Below are positions 1 to 10,247 of a stretch of 64,000 nucleotides of DNA, in pieces. A program made the position numbers and the translations under genes. How positions within the stretch are numbered: position 1 is the first letter of the stretch; every line of letters begins with the position of its first letter. This stretch comes from JANMDS01 sp031430575 (GTDB lineage: Bacteria > Pseudomonadota > Gammaproteobacteria > Burkholderiales > Casimicrobiaceae), in NCBI GenBank assembly GCA_031430575.1, contig JANPBT010000062.1:124001-188000 (forward strand), given 5' to 3'. The notes under the pieces were generated by a model. It was not told where the DNA came from. It saw only the letters and a program-made list of their open reading frames with translations, and made no database searches.

Positions 1-2435
1 AGCGCTTCTGTTTTCTCGTTAACAACGCGCTCCATTTCGGCCTGTCGATTGTGGTGCTGGCGTGTGCGCAGCTGAAAAGCGCCGACGACGCTTGCGAGGG
101 CCGCAAAAAGCGCAAGCGCGGCGAACCACAGCGTTTGGTAGAAACGCGGCTTGACCGTAATCGGCAGTGCTTCCGGGGCTTCTGACCAGCGCTGACCATC
201 GATTGATGCGGCTAATCGAAAGCGATAGTCGCCGTGCGGAAGCGCTGGGAATGCAGCTTCGCGATTTTGTCCAGCATCGATCCATTTCTCGGTAATTCCC
301 TCCATGAGATAGCGAAAACGCACACGATCTGCGTTCAGGAGCGTGCTTGCGGTGTAGCGAATTGAAAGCGGCACCGAGCCAGGAGGTAGGGTCACGCGCT
401 CACCAATCGGCGTGCTTACACCGTTGACCATCACTTCTGCGAGCAGTGCGGACGGAGGATCTTCGGAGACTGGCAATCGCGCGGGATCGACAATGACCAA
501 TCCTTTGAGTGAGGGTAGCCAGAGGTGGCCTTTGGTATCGATGCTACCGGCTGATTGCAGCCCACCGGCGAAGGTTGTACTGCGCAAAATATTGCCTGCG
601 CCAAATCCGATCGCATTTATTTTTGGGATGCGTCCCTCCGCAAAATCGTCTAATTCAGCGCGCGCGATGCGGTAAAAGCCACGGTTGCACGTCATCCATA
701 AGTAGCCGGCGCGATCTTCGAGGATCGTTTGCGCGGACGCATCCCACAGGCCGTCTTCGAGGCGTATAGCGCTAAATTTTCCATTGCGATAACGGTTCAT
801 GCCGCCCCCGTTCGTGCCGATCCAGAGCGAGCCCGCGGCATCTTCGTAGAGCGAAAAAATCCACGAAGAAATCAAGCCGTCACGTTTTGTAAGCGTATCG
901 AAGGCGCCATCGCGATAACGTACAAGCCCTTGACCCGCCGTGCCGATCCAGAGCACGCCGCTACGATCTTCGAGCATGGTCGCAATGCCCTCCTTGGGTG
1001 CGCCCGCTTCGCGCACTGGGGTAAAGTTTTTACCGTTGAAGCGTGCTAAGCCAGATGTGGTGCCTGCCCAGAGCGTACCCACTCGATCTTCAAAGAGTAC
1101 GCGGACATCGACACTTGGAAGACCTTTGGCAGTGCCATAGTTTTCAATTTTTCCGTCTTTGAGGCGGGATACACCTTCGGTATACGAGCCCATCCAGATT
1201 GCGCCATCGCGCGCCTCTAGCAAAGTAGAGGACTCATCGGTCGCTAAGCCGTTTTTTTGCGTAAATGCAGTGATCTGATTGCCGATGATCTTGTTGACAC
1301 CACCGCCTGCTGTCGCCGCCCACATCGCGCCGTCCCGCGCTTGGATGACTGAGCGCACGTTGTCGTGAGAAAGTCCCTCCCGCTTGCCGAGCAGGCCAAA
1401 AACGCGGCTACTCACGCGGCTCAGCCCGTTATTCCAAGTGCCTGACCATACGCTGCCCTCGCGATCAACCAGCATCGACCAAATATGGTCGCCCGCAAGC
1501 CCGGCTGAAGTCGAAATCGACGCAAAGCGGCCGTTGCGCATCAAGCTAATGCCCGCGCCCCACGTGCCGATCCAAAGATCGCCGACAGAATTGCGCGCGA
1601 GATAGGTCAGCTGATTGGTTGGCAGGCCATCGGCTACGCCGTAGACTTTAACTGCGTCGCCCTGCACATGCACCAACCCCGCCCCGGCAGTGGCCGCCCA
1701 CACGCCACCGTTTGGATCTGCAAGGACGTGCCGCACTTCTGCATGCGGAAATCCGTTAGCCGGATTCATCACTTTAAACTTCCGGGAGTCAAATGAGACT
1801 AAGCCGCCGCCAGTAGTGCCGATCCAAAGCGTTCCGGCTTTATCAAATGCGAGCGTGCGCAGGCGATTGGTGGGCAAACCATCGTCAACGCTATAAAGCT
1901 TTGAAACGCCGTTTTCCCAACGTACCAAGCCGTTTTCGGTGGCCGCCCAAACGGCGCCATCAAGCGCCTGCGCAAACGCCCATACTCGCCGCCTTTGCGT
2001 AATTTCAGTTTCAAATGCGCTCTCGAAGCGCCCGTTTGTAAAACGGACCGCGCCGTTAACGTGACCGATCCACAATACGCCCTGAGCATCTTCCATAAAA
2101 CCAAAGATCGGTCCGAAGATTTGTTTCGGCGCTGAATGTCCTTCAAAAGTCTCGAAACGAAGCCCGTCAAACCGCGCAAGCCCACCGTTGGTGCCGACCC
2201 AAAGGAGGCCATCGCGCGTTTGGTATGCGCTTTGCACCGTCTCAAACGGCAGCCCTTGCTCACGCTGCCAACTATCGATTTTGATTTGGGTCGGAGAAGT
2301 GGTGACCACGCTGGTTGGCTTAGCAGGTTGGGCACGCACACTCACGGCGCAAAAAATCGCAGACAGTGAAATTGCGAGCGTGAGCAAAAAAGCAGAGGCG
2401 AATCGATTCACGGTCGTCTGATACCGAAATTTCAT
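1..2435 (-). CDS. Two-component-regulator beta-propeller sensor protein (3' end outside window)
   Basis: Reading the minus strand from the ATG at 2433-2435 gives an uninterrupted frame of 811 codons that runs off the window. A signal peptide (MKFRYQTT..., cleavage near VRA-QP, residue 40) is followed by about a dozen propeller blades with the recurring pattern DGLLWVGTNGGLARF / GTLWIGTTGGGLVSF. These are the reg_prop repeats of hybrid sensors. A Y_Y_Y-type domain (VRFRYLMEGITEKWIDAG), one membrane helix near residue 780 and a coiled coil starting QHHNRQAEMERVV come next. The missing C-terminus is therefore probably a cytoplasmic output domain (diguanylate cyclase or histidine kinase); which one cannot be seen. 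The propeller would sit in the periplasm. No copy of the dispersed repeat lies in this gene. Confidence 0.85.
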   Translation of the reverse strand, partial: MKFRYQTTVNRFASAFLLTLAISLSAIFCAVSVRAQPAKPTSVVTTSPTQIKIDSWQREQGLPFETVQSAYQTRDGLLWVGTNGGLARFDGLRFETFEGHSAPKQIFGPIFGFMEDAQGVLWIGHVNGAVRFTNGRFESAFETEITQRRRVWAFAQALDGAVWAATENGLVRWENGVSKLYSVDDGLPTNRLRTLAFDKAGTLWIGTTGGGLVSFDSRKFKVMNPANGFPHAEVRHVLADPNGGVWAATAGAGLVHVQGDAVKVYGVADGLPTNQLTYLARNSVGDLWIGTWGAGISLMRNGRFASISTSAGLAGDHIWSMLVDREGSVWSGTWNNGLSRVSSRVFGLLGKREGLSHDNVRSVIQARDGAMWAATAGGGVNKIIGNQITAFTQKNGLATDESSTLLEARDGAIWMGSYTEGVSRLKDGKIENYGTAKGLPSVDVRVLFEDRVGTLWAGTTSGLARFNGKNFTPVREAGAPKEGIATMLEDRSGVLWIGTAGQGLVRYRDGAFDTLTKRDGLISSWIFSLYEDAAGSLWIGTNGGGMNRYRNGKFSAIRLEDGLWDASAQTILEDRAGYLWMTCNRGFYRIARAELDDFAEGRIPKINAIGFGAGNILRSTTFAGGLQSAGSIDTKGHLWLPSLKGLVIVDPARLPVSEDPPSALLAEVMVNGVSTPIGERVTLPPGSVPLSIRYTASTLLNADRVRFRYLMEGITEKWIDAGQNREAAFPALPHGDYRFRLAASIDGQRWSEAPEALPITVKPRFYQTLWFAALALFAALASVVGAFQLRTRQHHNRQAEMERVVNEKTEA

Positions 2436-2945
2436 TGATGAGATCAAAAATATGATTTTTAGATACTACCTTAGCGTTTGCCCAAAACACAACCATGATG
2501 CGTTATGTTTCTTGAAACTGCGAGTATCGACGCAACGTCGCTTTTGACCGATTCAAAAAGAACTTTGGGTATTCGCGGTGGAACACGGCGCAACACGATG
2601 GAACTGTGCGATTGCCAATGCTTTCAGGAAATGCGCCGCTAACCAGTACACAAAAGGGTATTTTTTGGCAAATTCTGCGCCGCAGGTATTCTTTAAGTGT
2701 GAGCCGGAATTCCCAGATTTGGTGCGCCGGGAACGAATCGGGCGTGCGGTTGGTCTGCAGTCGAGACCTCCACCCTAATTCAATTTGAACGGGCGGCTGA
2801 GGGCAAGCAACTTCTCGCTACCGTTATCAATTTGCAATTACTCTTTGCGTCGGCCGGAGTGAATCAGCGGATAACGCCAGGCGCATTTCCGCGCTATATT
2901 TAGCCGCACGTTTCCCCATTTCACTCAATTGAATAAGGCCGCACC
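2436..2945. other. 510-base divergent intergenic region
   Basis: The space between the divergent starts of the propeller sensor and the dienelactone hydrolase. It is AT-richer than its neighbours near 2440-2520 and carries one exact dispersed-repeat copy at 2675-2688. I see no convincing gene in it. It should hold both promoters, but I could not pick out a convincing -35/-10 pair by eye. Confidence 0.5.
2675..2688 (-). repeat. Dispersed 14-mer repeat, copy 1 (reverse)
   Basis: Exact copy of TACCTGCGGCGCAG on the minus strand, intergenic, 257 bases upstream of the hydrolase start. Confidence 0.95.
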
Positions 2946-3863
2946 ATGAATACAGTTCTTGACCCCAGCATCGCAGGTGATGTGACCCAAATTGAAATCG
3001 ATCAACGCGTCTACGATCTTTACGACGAGTATTGTCATGGGTATATCGATCGTCGCGAATTTTTAAAGCGGGCTTCTGCGCTCGCTTTGCTGGGCATACC
3101 CGCTCTGGCGATGGCGACTTCGCTGCTACCGCAGTATGCGAAGGCGCAAATGATTTCATTCACCGATCCGCGTATCAAAGCGTCGTATGTCACGTATCCA
3201 TCACCCGGCGGCAATGGCGAAACGATGCGCGGCTATCTCGTGCAACCTGCGGGCAACGGTCCGTTCCCGGCAGTGCTCGTCATGCACGAGAATCGCGGGC
3301 TCAATCCTTACATTGAAGATGTCGCCCGTCGCGCCGCTGCTGCAGGCTTTCTCTCACTCGCACCCGACGGCTTAGCCCCCCTCGGCGGCTACCCCGGAAA
3401 TGACGACGACGGGCGCACGCTGCAAGCCAAACTCGATCAAGCCAAGCTGCGAACCGATATGTTGAACGGCGCGAAGTGGCTCAAAGCCCACAAGCTCTCC
3501 AACGGAAAATTAGGCGTCACCGGCTTTTGCTGGGGCGGGGGCACGAGCAATTTTCTGGCCACGGCGATGGGCGCGGATCTGCAAGCGGCTGCGCCCTATT
3601 ACGGCGCAGCGGCCGATACGGCTGGCGTGGCAAATATTAAGTGCGCCGTGCTTAGCCACTACGCGGAAACCGATCAACGCATCAACGATATGTGGCCCGT
3701 CTACGAAGCCGCACTCAAGGCAGGCAACGTGCGCTACGAAACCCATTTCTACCCCGGCACGCAACATGGATTCCACAACAATTCCACCCCGCGTTACGTC
3801 GAAGCCGCTGCCAAGCTTTCGTGGGATCGCACGGTGGAGTTTTTCAAAAAACATCTGAGTTAA
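2946..3863 (+). CDS. Dienelactone hydrolase family protein, Tat-exported (YghX-like)
   Basis: Alpha/beta hydrolase of 305 residues. A twin-arginine type signal (RREFLKRASALALLGIP, about residues 36-52) indicates folded export to the periplasm. The cysteine nucleophile sits in GFCWGGG (C195), with D243 in AETDQRI and H274 in TQHGFHN. This Cys-Asp-His triad is that of dienelactone hydrolases. The physiological substrate is unknown; YghX-like proteins are generally annotated only by family. The start ATG follows AATAAGGCCGCACC, with a plausible AAGG ribosome site. It is followed by a hairpin made of two repeat copies (3891-3960), which probably ends its transcript before the formate-THF ligase gene. 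Confidence 0.85.
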   Translation: MNTVLDPSIAGDVTQIEIDQRVYDLYDEYCHGYIDRREFLKRASALALLGIPALAMATSLLPQYAKAQMISFTDPRIKASYVTYPSPGGNGETMRGYLVQPAGNGPFPAVLVMHENRGLNPYIEDVARRAAAAGFLSLAPDGLAPLGGYPGNDDDGRTLQAKLDQAKLRTDMLNGAKWLKAHKLSNGKLGVTGFCWGGGTSNFLATAMGADLQAAAPYYGAAADTAGVANIKCAVLSHYAETDQRINDMWPVYEAALKAGNVRYETHFYPGTQHGFHNNSTPRYVEAAAKLSWDRTVEFFKKHLS

Positions 3864-3890
3864 TCGGCACAATAGCCAATAAGTCGCAAA

Positions 3891-3904
3891 TACCTGCGGC
3901 GCAG
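3891..3904 (+). repeat. Dispersed 14-mer repeat, copy 2 (forward)
   Basis: Exact copy, intergenic. It is paired with the one-mismatch reverse copy at 3947-3960 to form a hairpin. Confidence 0.95.
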
Positions 3905-3946
3905 AAAAGGCCATTTTTTGAGGAAATCTCGCGGAATTTACCCTTT

Positions 3947-3960
3947 CTGCGCCGCAAGTA
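3947..3960 (-). repeat. Dispersed repeat, near copy (1 mismatch)
   Basis: CTGCGCCGCAAGTA on the plus strand. One change from the consensus (CAGG to CAAG). It forms the right arm of the 3891-3960 hairpin. Confidence 0.8.
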
Positions 3961-4032
3961 TTGCGTCCACGATATCGTACGGTTGCGCGCCGAGCATATT
4001 GATGCGCACACGTTTCACGCAATAATATTTTG

Positions 4033-5703
4033 ATGAAATCAGATATTGAAATTGCGCAGGCTTCCAAGCCAGCGCGCATCTCTGCGATTGCAGCAAAATG
4101 CGGTATACCCGACGATGCACTCGAGCCTTTCGGGCATTACAAGGCCAAAATTAATCTCGACTATTTGCGCACGCTGGAAGCCAAGCCCGATGGCAAGTTG
4201 ATCCTCGTAACGGCCATTAGCCCCACGCCAGCTGGCGAAGGTAAGACGACGACGACCGTGGGCTTGGGCGATGCGCTCAATCGCATTGGCAAGCGCGCCG
4301 TGATCGCCTTACGTGAGCCGTCGCTTGGCCCCGTGTTTGGCATGAAGGGTGGCGCAACCGGCGGTGGCTTTGCGCAAGTCGTGCCGATGGAGGATATCAA
4401 TTTACATTTCACTGGCGATTTTTCAGCGATTGGGCTCGCACACAATTTGCTCAGCGCCATGATTGACAATCATATTCACCATGGCAACGCACTCGGCTTT
4501 GATACGCGGCGCGTCGTTTGGCGGCGCGTGATGGATATGAACGATCGGGCGCTGCGCGAAATTACCGTGGGGCAGGGCGGGCCTGCGAATGGTTTTATGC
4601 GCGCTGACGGTTTTGATATCGTCGTGGCCTCTGAGGTGATGGCGATATTTTGTTTAGCTGCATCGCTCGAAGATTTGAAAGCGCGGCTGGGCAATATCGT
4701 CATCGGGTACACGCGCGAGAAAACCGCGATTCGCTGTAAAGATTTAAATGTGCATGGCGCGATGACGGTGCTGCTCAAAGATGCGCTGAAACCTAATCTC
4801 GTTCAAACGCTAGAGCAAAGCCCGGCGATTATTCACGGCGGGCCCTTTGCAAATATTGCGCACGGCTGCAACTCGGTGATCGCGACGAAAGCGGCGTTGA
4901 AGCTTGGTGATTACGTCGTTACCGAAGCAGGTTTCGGCGCAGATTTAGGCGCGGAGAAATTCATCGATATTAAGTGCCGAAAATCTGGGCTTAAACCCGA
5001 TGCGGTGGTCATCGTCGCGACCATTCGCGCGCTCAAATATCATGGCGGAGTTGATGTGAGGCATGTCGGTCAGGAAAACCTTACTGCACTGGCATATGGC
5101 ATTGAAAATTTGCAGCGGCACGTCAAAAACGTAATCGAAGTGTGGGGTTTGCCATGCGTGGTTTCAGTGAATCATTTCACGGCAGATACGCAAAGCGAGC
5201 ACCTCCTACTGCGCGAGCGTTTTGCCCAAAGTGGCGTGCCGGTCATCGTTGCGCGGCATTGGGCTCTGGGTGGCAAAGGCGCAGAAGATGTGGCGCGCGA
5301 AGTCGTTAAGCTCTGCGAGCAGCCGTCATCGCTAAAATTTACTTACGAAGACGACGATAGTTTGTGGGACAAAATACGCGCTGTTGCCAGCAAAATTTAT
5401 GGCGCAGCAGAGGTTACGGCAGATGCAAAAGTCCGCACCCAAATTGCAGAGTTACAAGCGGCGGGCTATGGCAAATTTCCAGTGTGTATCGCAAAAACCC
5501 AATACTCGTTTTCGAGCGACCCCACGCTGCGTGGCGCGCCGACCGGCCATATCGTCACCGTACGCGAAGTGCGCTTGTCCGCAGGGGCAGAGTTTGTAGT
5601 GATGATTTGCGGCGACGTGATGACGATGCCCGGTCTACCGAAAGAGCCCTCAGCACTCAAGATTGATATTGATGCGCAGGGCAAAGTCGTCGGGTTGTTC
5701 TAG
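4033..5703 (+). CDS. fhs: Formate-tetrahydrofolate ligase
   Basis: Protein of 556 residues, the usual family length, joining formate to tetrahydrofolate with ATP to give 10-formyl-THF for one-carbon metabolism. The N-terminus ([13 protein letters not shown]) leads into the ATP-binding loop [11 protein letters not shown] at about residues 62-72. Conserved [23 protein letters not shown] and the C-terminal [12 protein letters not shown] are all present. An in-frame TTG lies directly before the ATG; I prefer the ATG at 4033. The gene contains no repeat copy. The purine and serine/glycine partners it would serve are not in this window. Confidence 0.95.
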   Translation: MKSDIEIAQASKPARISAIAAKCGIPDDALEPFGHYKAKINLDYLRTLEAKPDGKLILVTAISPTPAGEGKTTTTVGLGDALNRIGKRAVIALREPSLGPVFGMKGGATGGGFAQVVPMEDINLHFTGDFSAIGLAHNLLSAMIDNHIHHGNALGFDTRRVVWRRVMDMNDRALREITVGQGGPANGFMRADGFDIVVASEVMAIFCLAASLEDLKARLGNIVIGYTREKTAIRCKDLNVHGAMTVLLKDALKPNLVQTLEQSPAIIHGGPFANIAHGCNSVIATKAALKLGDYVVTEAGFGADLGAEKFIDIKCRKSGLKPDAVVIVATIRALKYHGGVDVRHVGQENLTALAYGIENLQRHVKNVIEVWGLPCVVSVNHFTADTQSEHLLLRERFAQSGVPVIVARHWALGGKGAEDVAREVVKLCEQPSSLKFTYEDDDSLWDKIRAVASKIYGAAEVTADAKVRTQIAELQAAGYGKFPVCIAKTQYSFSSDPTLRGAPTGHIVTVREVRLSAGAEFVVMICGDVMTMPGLPKEPSALKIDIDAQGKVVGLF

Positions 5704-5803
5704 TCGAGTTGTGTCGTTAAAGATGAAAACCAATCGGGTGGCCTCGGGTGGGCTAAACGATTCCTTACTCGATTGCTCGCATTCTGGGCTCGAGGGTCAC
5801 GCA

Positions 5804-6127
5804 ATGGTCGAATCCAAAAAAGAAGATCTGATTGGGCAGGTGAACGCACTTACACCGGACTTTGAGCAAGCGGTAGATGGCCTAGCGACTGAAAAAAATG
5901 TGGTCAGTGTTCGCAATTTCGGCTTGGCAGCGGGCATCGAGCTTGCGCCCCGCGACGGTGCAATCGGGCAGCGCGGGGCCGATGCCAAAGGCCGCGCCTT
6001 CTACCACGGTCTACTCACCCGCGCCCCCGGCGATACGCTAGTACTCGCGCCGCCGTTTGTGAGCCAGCCCGCCGATATTGATCGCGCGCTTGAGCGCTTG
6101 TGTTGCGCGATTCGGGATACGCCGTAA
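5804..6127 (+). pseudogene. C-terminal fragment of a class III (beta-alanine/omega-amino acid-pyruvate type) aminotransferase
   Basis: About 100 residues match the last quarter of class III aminotransferases: FEQAVDGLATEKNVVSVRNF, then GLAAGIELAPRDGAIGQRG and LLTRAPGDTLVLAPPFVSQP. The PLP-lysine domain that should precede it is absent; directly upstream is the end of fhs. An open frame extends back into the fhs tail but shows no homology there. I read this as a remnant left by a deletion. It may or may not still be translated from the ATG at 5804. Confidence 0.7.
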
Positions 6128-6144
6128 GGACGCCGAAAGACTTA

Positions 6145-6187
6145 GTATTTTCGGTCGGGAGCGACCGATTTCAGAAAATACTTTTGC
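6145..6187 (+). terminator. Nested hairpin with T-tract
   Basis: AGTATTTTC (6145-6153) pairs with GAAAATACT (6175-6183) and the inner GGTCG (6154-6158) with CGACC (6163-6167), leaving a small asymmetric bulge. TTTT follows. It lies just after the aminotransferase fragment and before aroA, so it looks like an intrinsic terminator. The stem is AT-rich at its base and could also act in the opposite direction. Confidence 0.5.
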
Positions 6188-6380
6188 TCGCGTATCTCGC
6201 CTTTCGTGGTGAATCCACGACCCGGCAAGGCGTAAAAAAGCGTTTTCACCCCCTCGATTCAAGGCGTAGAAAAAAGCGGCGAAGCGGCCAACGTAGCGAC
6301 CTCAATGAGAACCCGATGGCGTTTACGTAAACTGTTAATGTTTCGTGCGCGCGCCTCGTGCGCCCCTTTTTTTGAGCCCC

Positions 6381-7679
6381 ATGGATTTTTTAGACCTTAA
6401 AACTGCGCCGCAGGTATCTGGCACGATTGTGTTGCCGGGATCAAAGAGCATTTCTAACCGCGCATTGCTGCTTGCCGCACTCTCGCATGGTCAGACGACG
6501 CTGACCAATTTGCTTGATTCCGACGACACGCGGGTGATGCGTGATGCGCTTGCGCTTTTGGGGGTCGGGTTTTCGCAGGCCGGTCATGCCATTACGATTG
6601 CTGGCTGCGGCGGGCAATTTCCCAAACCCTGGGGCGCAATATTCGTCGGCAATGCAGGCACCGCAGCGCGCTCGCTGGTGGCCACGCTCGCCCTTGCCGG
6701 TGGCGATTTCACGGTTGATGGTGTTGCGCGCATGCGCGAGCGCCCGATTGGAGACTTAGTGGATGCGCTACGCTCAATCGGTGCCCAGATTACTTACGCG
6801 GGGCAAGAAGGATTTCCGCCGCTCTCGATTGGTCGCAGCGCGATCGATTTGAGCAAGCCTATCCCGGTGCGCGGTGATGTTTCGTCGCAATTTCTGACAG
6901 GGCTTTTACTTGCGCTTCCGATGGTTACCCGTGCGCAAAATCTCACCGCCACGGTCGAGGTGATTGGCGCGCTCATTTCCAAGCCGTACATCGAGATTAC
7001 GTTAGCGATGATGCGGTCTTTTGGCGTCAATGTTGTGCGCGAGGATTGGCAAAAATTTACGATACCTGCGGCGCAATATATTTCGCCTCGCGCCTATGCG
7101 GTGGAAGGCGATGCATCGTCAGCCTCCTATTTTCTCGCAGCGGGCGCGATTGCGGGAGATGTCACCGTGAAAGGCGTGGGCGAGGGCGCGTTGCAGGGTG
7201 ATGTTGCTTTCGTAGCACCGCTGCGCGCGATGGGAGCGACCATCACGTATGGTGCAGATTGGATGCGTGCGCAAAAGGCAACGCAACTTAAAGGCATCGA
7301 TTTCGATGCGAACGCAATTCCCGACGCCGCGATGACTTTAGTGCCTTTGGCGATGTTTGCGCAGGGTGAAACGATCATCCGCAATATTGCGAGTTGGCGG
7401 GTTAAAGAGACCGACCGTATCAAGGCGATGGCCGCAGAGGCGCGTAAATTCGGGGCAACGGTTGTGGAGGGCGAAGATTTCATTCGCGTCATACCTGCGG
7501 CGCAGATTGTGACCCCGAGCGCTGGAATCGATACTTACGACGACCATCGGATTGCCATGTGCTTTTCGCTCATGAGCTTAGGCGTAAAGGGTGTGGCTAC
7601 GCGGATCAACGAGCCAAAATGCGTCAACAAGACGTTTCCAGAGTATTTCGCCCGCCTTGCTGATCTGCAGCAATGCTGA
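6381..7679 (+). CDS. aroA: 3-phosphoshikimate 1-carboxyvinyltransferase (EPSP synthase)
   Basis: Sixth step of the shikimate pathway, joining shikimate-3-phosphate and phosphoenolpyruvate. With the start at the ATG at 6381 ([12 protein letters not shown]) it is 432 residues; an upstream GTG at 6345 would add a non-conserved leader. Substrate residues are visible in PGSKSISNR (about 18-26), [37 protein letters not shown], the catalytic aspartate region PDAAMT (about 314) and KETDRIK (about 342). Three repeat copies are built into the gene and read as TAPQV, IPAAQY and IPAAQI, without breaking any motif. It overlaps cmk by 7 bases, suggesting translational coupling. First gene here of the aroA-cmk-rpsA-ihfB-lapB-pyrF order. 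Confidence 0.95.
   Translation: MDFLDLKTAPQVSGTIVLPGSKSISNRALLLAALSHGQTTLTNLLDSDDTRVMRDALALLGVGFSQAGHAITIAGCGGQFPKPWGAIFVGNAGTAARSLVATLALAGGDFTVDGVARMRERPIGDLVDALRSIGAQITYAGQEGFPPLSIGRSAIDLSKPIPVRGDVSSQFLTGLLLALPMVTRAQNLTATVEVIGALISKPYIEITLAMMRSFGVNVVREDWQKFTIPAAQYISPRAYAVEGDASSASYFLAAGAIAGDVTVKGVGEGALQGDVAFVAPLRAMGATITYGADWMRAQKATQLKGIDFDANAIPDAAMTLVPLAMFAQGETIIRNIASWRVKETDRIKAMAAEARKFGATVVEGEDFIRVIPAAQIVTPSAGIDTYDDHRIAMCFSLMSLGVKGVATRINEPKCVNKTFPEYFARLADLQQC
6403..6416 (-). repeat. Dispersed 14-mer repeat, copy 3 (reverse, in aroA)
   Basis: Exact copy at codons 8-12 of aroA, read in frame as TAPQV. Confidence 0.95.
7063..7076 (+). repeat. Dispersed repeat, near copy (1 mismatch, in aroA)
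   Basis: TACCTGCGGCGCAA, read in aroA as IPAAQY; only the last base departs from the core. Confidence 0.85.
7492..7505 (+). repeat. Dispersed 14-mer repeat, copy 4 (forward, in aroA)
   Basis: Exact copy, read in aroA as IPAAQI just before the conserved [10 protein letters not shown] motif. Confidence 0.95.
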
Positions 7680-8347
7680 TTCCGCACATCACCGTCGACG
7701 GCCCAACCGCGTCCGGTAAGGGCACCGTGGCCCAGCTCGTCGCAGCCCAGCTCGGCTGGCATTATTTAGATTCGGGCGCAATTTACCGCGCCTGTGCACT
7801 TTTTGCCATGGATGAAGATATTGCGTTGGCCAATCTCCAAGGGGTCGCGATTGCAGGCGCAAGCCTTCCGCTCCGGTTTGAGATCGGCGGGCGCGTTTTC
7901 TTGCGCCACGACGACGTTACGGAGGCGATTCGCGCGGAAGCTGTTGGCAACGCCGCGTCGCAGATTGCGGTTGCGCCGCAGGTAAGGGCGGCGCTTTTGC
8001 AGCGTCAGCGTGACTTTTTACGCGCGCCGGGGCTGGTCACCGATGGCCGGGATATGGGCACGGTTGTATTCCCGGCCGCGCCGTTGAAGGTTTATCTGAC
8101 GGCGAGCGTTAACGCGCGTGCCCAGCGCCGCTATAACCAGTTGATCGAAAAGGGAAAATCGGTCATAATGGCGGACTTAGTTCGAGATTTAGTCGAACGG
8201 GATCGCCGCGACGCAGAGCGCGCGACAGCGCCGCTTAAAGCCGCTGTTGACGCTCTGATGCTCGATACCAGCCAGATGAGCGCCGCGCAAGCCGCCGCGC
8301 AAATTTTGAGTTGGTGGAAATCCCGCACGAATCGCCTCTCGATTTAA
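7673..8347 (+). CDS. cmk: Cytidylate kinase
   Basis: Phosphorylates CMP and dCMP with ATP. 224 residues, the normal bacterial length. The P-loop [10 protein letters not shown] lies at about residues 8-17, followed by [10 protein letters not shown] and the NMP-binding [14 protein letters not shown]; the lid region holds [14 protein letters not shown]. The ATG lies inside the aroA stop region (7-base overlap). A one-mismatch repeat copy at 7971-7984 reads VAPQV. The rpsA gene follows after 88 bases, the standard proteobacterial order. Confidence 0.95.
   Translation: MLIPHITVDGPTASGKGTVAQLVAAQLGWHYLDSGAIYRACALFAMDEDIALANLQGVAIAGASLPLRFEIGGRVFLRHDDVTEAIRAEAVGNAASQIAVAPQVRAALLQRQRDFLRAPGLVTDGRDMGTVVFPAAPLKVYLTASVNARAQRRYNQLIEKGKSVIMADLVRDLVERDRRDAERATAPLKAAVDALMLDTSQMSAAQAAAQILSWWKSRTNRLSI
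7971..7984 (-). repeat. Dispersed repeat, near copy (1 mismatch, in cmk)
   Basis: TTGCGCCGCAGGTA on the plus strand, one change (first base). It reads VAPQV in cmk. Confidence 0.8.
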
Positions 8348-8435
8348 ACCGCTTTCGCCGCCCTGATCATGGGGCGCGGTGGCACGATCCGCGTGACCGC
8401 TTGACCTCACACTTTTGTGAAGAGCGTACCCCACG

Positions 8436-10181
8436 ATGGCATCTGGAATCACATCAATGGCAACTGCCGCAGTAGCAAAAACAGCACCCGCAAAACCTGT
8501 CTACGCCCCCGATTCTTTCGGTGCGATGTTTGAGGAAAGCTTAGCCCGTCAAGAGATGCGCGAAGGCGAACTGATTACCGCCGAGGTCACCCGTGTTGAC
8601 TACAACATGGTCGTGGTAAACGCTGGTTTGAAATCGGAATCGTACATTCCAATCGAAGAATTTAAGAGCGACAAAGGCGAGCTCGAGGTTAAAGAGGGCG
8701 ATTTTGTGCAAGTCGCCATCCAAAGCATCGAAAACGGCTTCGGTGAAACGCGCCTTTCGCGCGACATCGCCAAGCGCTTGTCGGCATGGCATAACCTTGA
8801 GTTGGCTATGGAGCAGGGCGAAATCGTAAAAGGCTTCGTCAATGGCAAAGTCAAAGGCGGCCTGACTGTCTTGGTCAATGGCATCCGTGCATTCTTGCCC
8901 GGCTCGTTGGTTGACGTGCGTCCCGTTAAAGATACCTCTCCTTATGAAAATAAAGAGATGGAATTCAAAGTCATTAAGCTTGATAAAAAGCGTAACAACG
9001 TGGTCGTCTCCCGCCGCGCGGTGGTAGAGCAGAGCATGGGCGCTGAGCGCGAGAAAATGATGAGCGAATTGAGCGAAGGCTCGATCGTTAAAGGCATTGT
9101 TAAAAATATCACCGATTACGGCGCGTTCGTTGATCTCGGCGGAATCGATGGCTTGTTGCACATCACCGATCTGGCATGGCGTCGTGTGAAGCACCCATCG
9201 GAAGTGATCGCGGTTGGCGATGAAGTCACGGCAAAAATCTTGAAATTTGACCAAGAGAAAAACCGCGTTTCGCTGGGCATGAAGCAGATCGGCGACGATC
9301 CGTGGAATGGTCTGGGACGTCGTTACCCAACGGGCACGCGCCTGTTCGGCAAAGTCACCAACATCACCGATTACGGCTCATTTGTTGAGATCGACGCTGG
9401 CATCGAAGGCTTGGTGCACGTCTCTGAGATGGATTGGACCAACAAAAACGTGTCACCTTCCAAGGTGGTTTCGTTAGGTGATGAAGTCGAAGTCATGATC
9501 CTTGAAATTGACGAAGATCGCCGCCGCATGTCGTTGGGCATGAAGCAGTGCTTAGCCAATCCTTGGGAAGAGTTCAACATGAACCACAAGAAGGGCGATA
9601 AAGTCACCGGCACGATCAAATCGATCACCGACTTTGGCGTTTTCCTGGGCTTGCCTGGCAATATCGATGGTCTCGTACATCTGTCTGATCTGCATTGGAC
9701 GCTGCCTGGCGAACAAGCGATTCGCGATTACAAAAAAGGTCAAGATGTTGAGGCCGTTGTGCTTGCAATCGACGTAGAGAAAGAGCGTATTTCATTGGGC
9801 GTTAAGCAGCTTGATGGCGATCCGTTTAATAACTACACGGCCATGTTTGATAAAGGCGCAATCGTTAAGGCCGTTGTAAAAGCAACCGAAGCACGCGGCG
9901 TAACGGTGACCTTGGCCGACGACGTTGAGGCTTACCTGCGCGCGAGCGAAATCAGCCGCGACCGCGTTGAAGATGCATCGACGCGCTTCAAAGAAGGTGA
10001 AGAGCTCGAGGTGATGATTATCAACGTTGACCGCAAAACGCGCTCAATCAATGTCTCAATCAAAGCCAAAGATAATGCTGAAGAGAGTGATGCAATTTCC
10101 AAGCACTCTAACGAAGGCAGCGCTGGCACGACTAACTTGGGCGCATTGCTCAAAGCCAAAATGAAAGGCGCAGAGAAGTAA
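8436..10181 (+). CDS. rpsA: 30S ribosomal protein S1
   Basis: Translation-initiation RNA-binding protein of 581 residues with six S1 domains, near residues 40-105, 125-190, 209-278, 296-366, 383-453 and 470-540. Repeated signatures include [40 protein letters not shown] and [15 protein letters not shown]. The N-terminus is about 20 residues longer and Ala/Lys-rich compared with E. coli S1; a second ATG at 8457 is an alternative start. The gene carries no repeat copy over 1.7 kb. A strong hairpin follows at 10198-10227. Confidence 0.96.
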   Translation: MASGITSMATAAVAKTAPAKPVYAPDSFGAMFEESLARQEMREGELITAEVTRVDYNMVVVNAGLKSESYIPIEEFKSDKGELEVKEGDFVQVAIQSIENGFGETRLSRDIAKRLSAWHNLELAMEQGEIVKGFVNGKVKGGLTVLVNGIRAFLPGSLVDVRPVKDTSPYENKEMEFKVIKLDKKRNNVVVSRRAVVEQSMGAEREKMMSELSEGSIVKGIVKNITDYGAFVDLGGIDGLLHITDLAWRRVKHPSEVIAVGDEVTAKILKFDQEKNRVSLGMKQIGDDPWNGLGRRYPTGTRLFGKVTNITDYGSFVEIDAGIEGLVHVSEMDWTNKNVSPSKVVSLGDEVEVMILEIDEDRRRMSLGMKQCLANPWEEFNMNHKKGDKVTGTIKSITDFGVFLGLPGNIDGLVHLSDLHWTLPGEQAIRDYKKGQDVEAVVLAIDVEKERISLGVKQLDGDPFNNYTAMFDKGAIVKAVVKATEARGVTVTLADDVEAYLRASEISRDRVEDASTRFKEGEELEVMIINVDRKTRSINVSIKAKDNAEESDAISKHSNEGSAGTTNLGALLKAKMKGAEK

Positions 10182-10197
10182 TTCTGCCGTCAATCGA

Positions 10198-10227
10198 TCC
10201 CTGCGTGGTGCGTGCACCACGCAGGGA
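10198..10227 (+). promoter_or_regulatory. Perfect 14-bp hairpin between rpsA and ihfB
   Basis: TCCCTGCGTGGTGC (10198-10211) and its exact complement (10214-10227) are separated by two bases, so the real loop opens one or two pairs. No T-run follows on the plus strand, so a classical terminator is unlikely. It may adjust the rpsA/ihfB ratio by RNA processing, 3'-end protection or attenuation. It lies 21 bases upstream of the ihfB ATG and could also affect ihfB translation. Confidence 0.6.
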
Positions 10228-10247
10228 AATACACTAAAAAAATATCT

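Larger units (their letters stand above)
3891..3960 (+). terminator. Hairpin made by inverted repeat pair (putative terminator)
   Basis: A forward repeat copy (3891-3904) and a reverse copy with one change (3947-3960) face each other. The arms extend to about 20 bases with 18 matches (TACCTGCGGCGCAGAAAAGG against the complement of CCCTTTCTGCGCCGCAAGTA), with a loop of about 30 bases. It lies 27 bases after the hydrolase stop codon. The terminator role is inferred from position and structure. Confidence 0.5.

Noticed and set aside
1799..2341. A 180-codon minus-strand frame at the sensor 5' end
   Set aside because: The true frame is the long propeller reading from 2435, which has a signal peptide and repeated blades; the alternative has neither.
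8541..9254. A 237-codon minus-strand frame opposite rpsA
   Set aside because: It is a composition shadow of the highly biased rpsA codons, without family features, while rpsA is certain on the plus strand.
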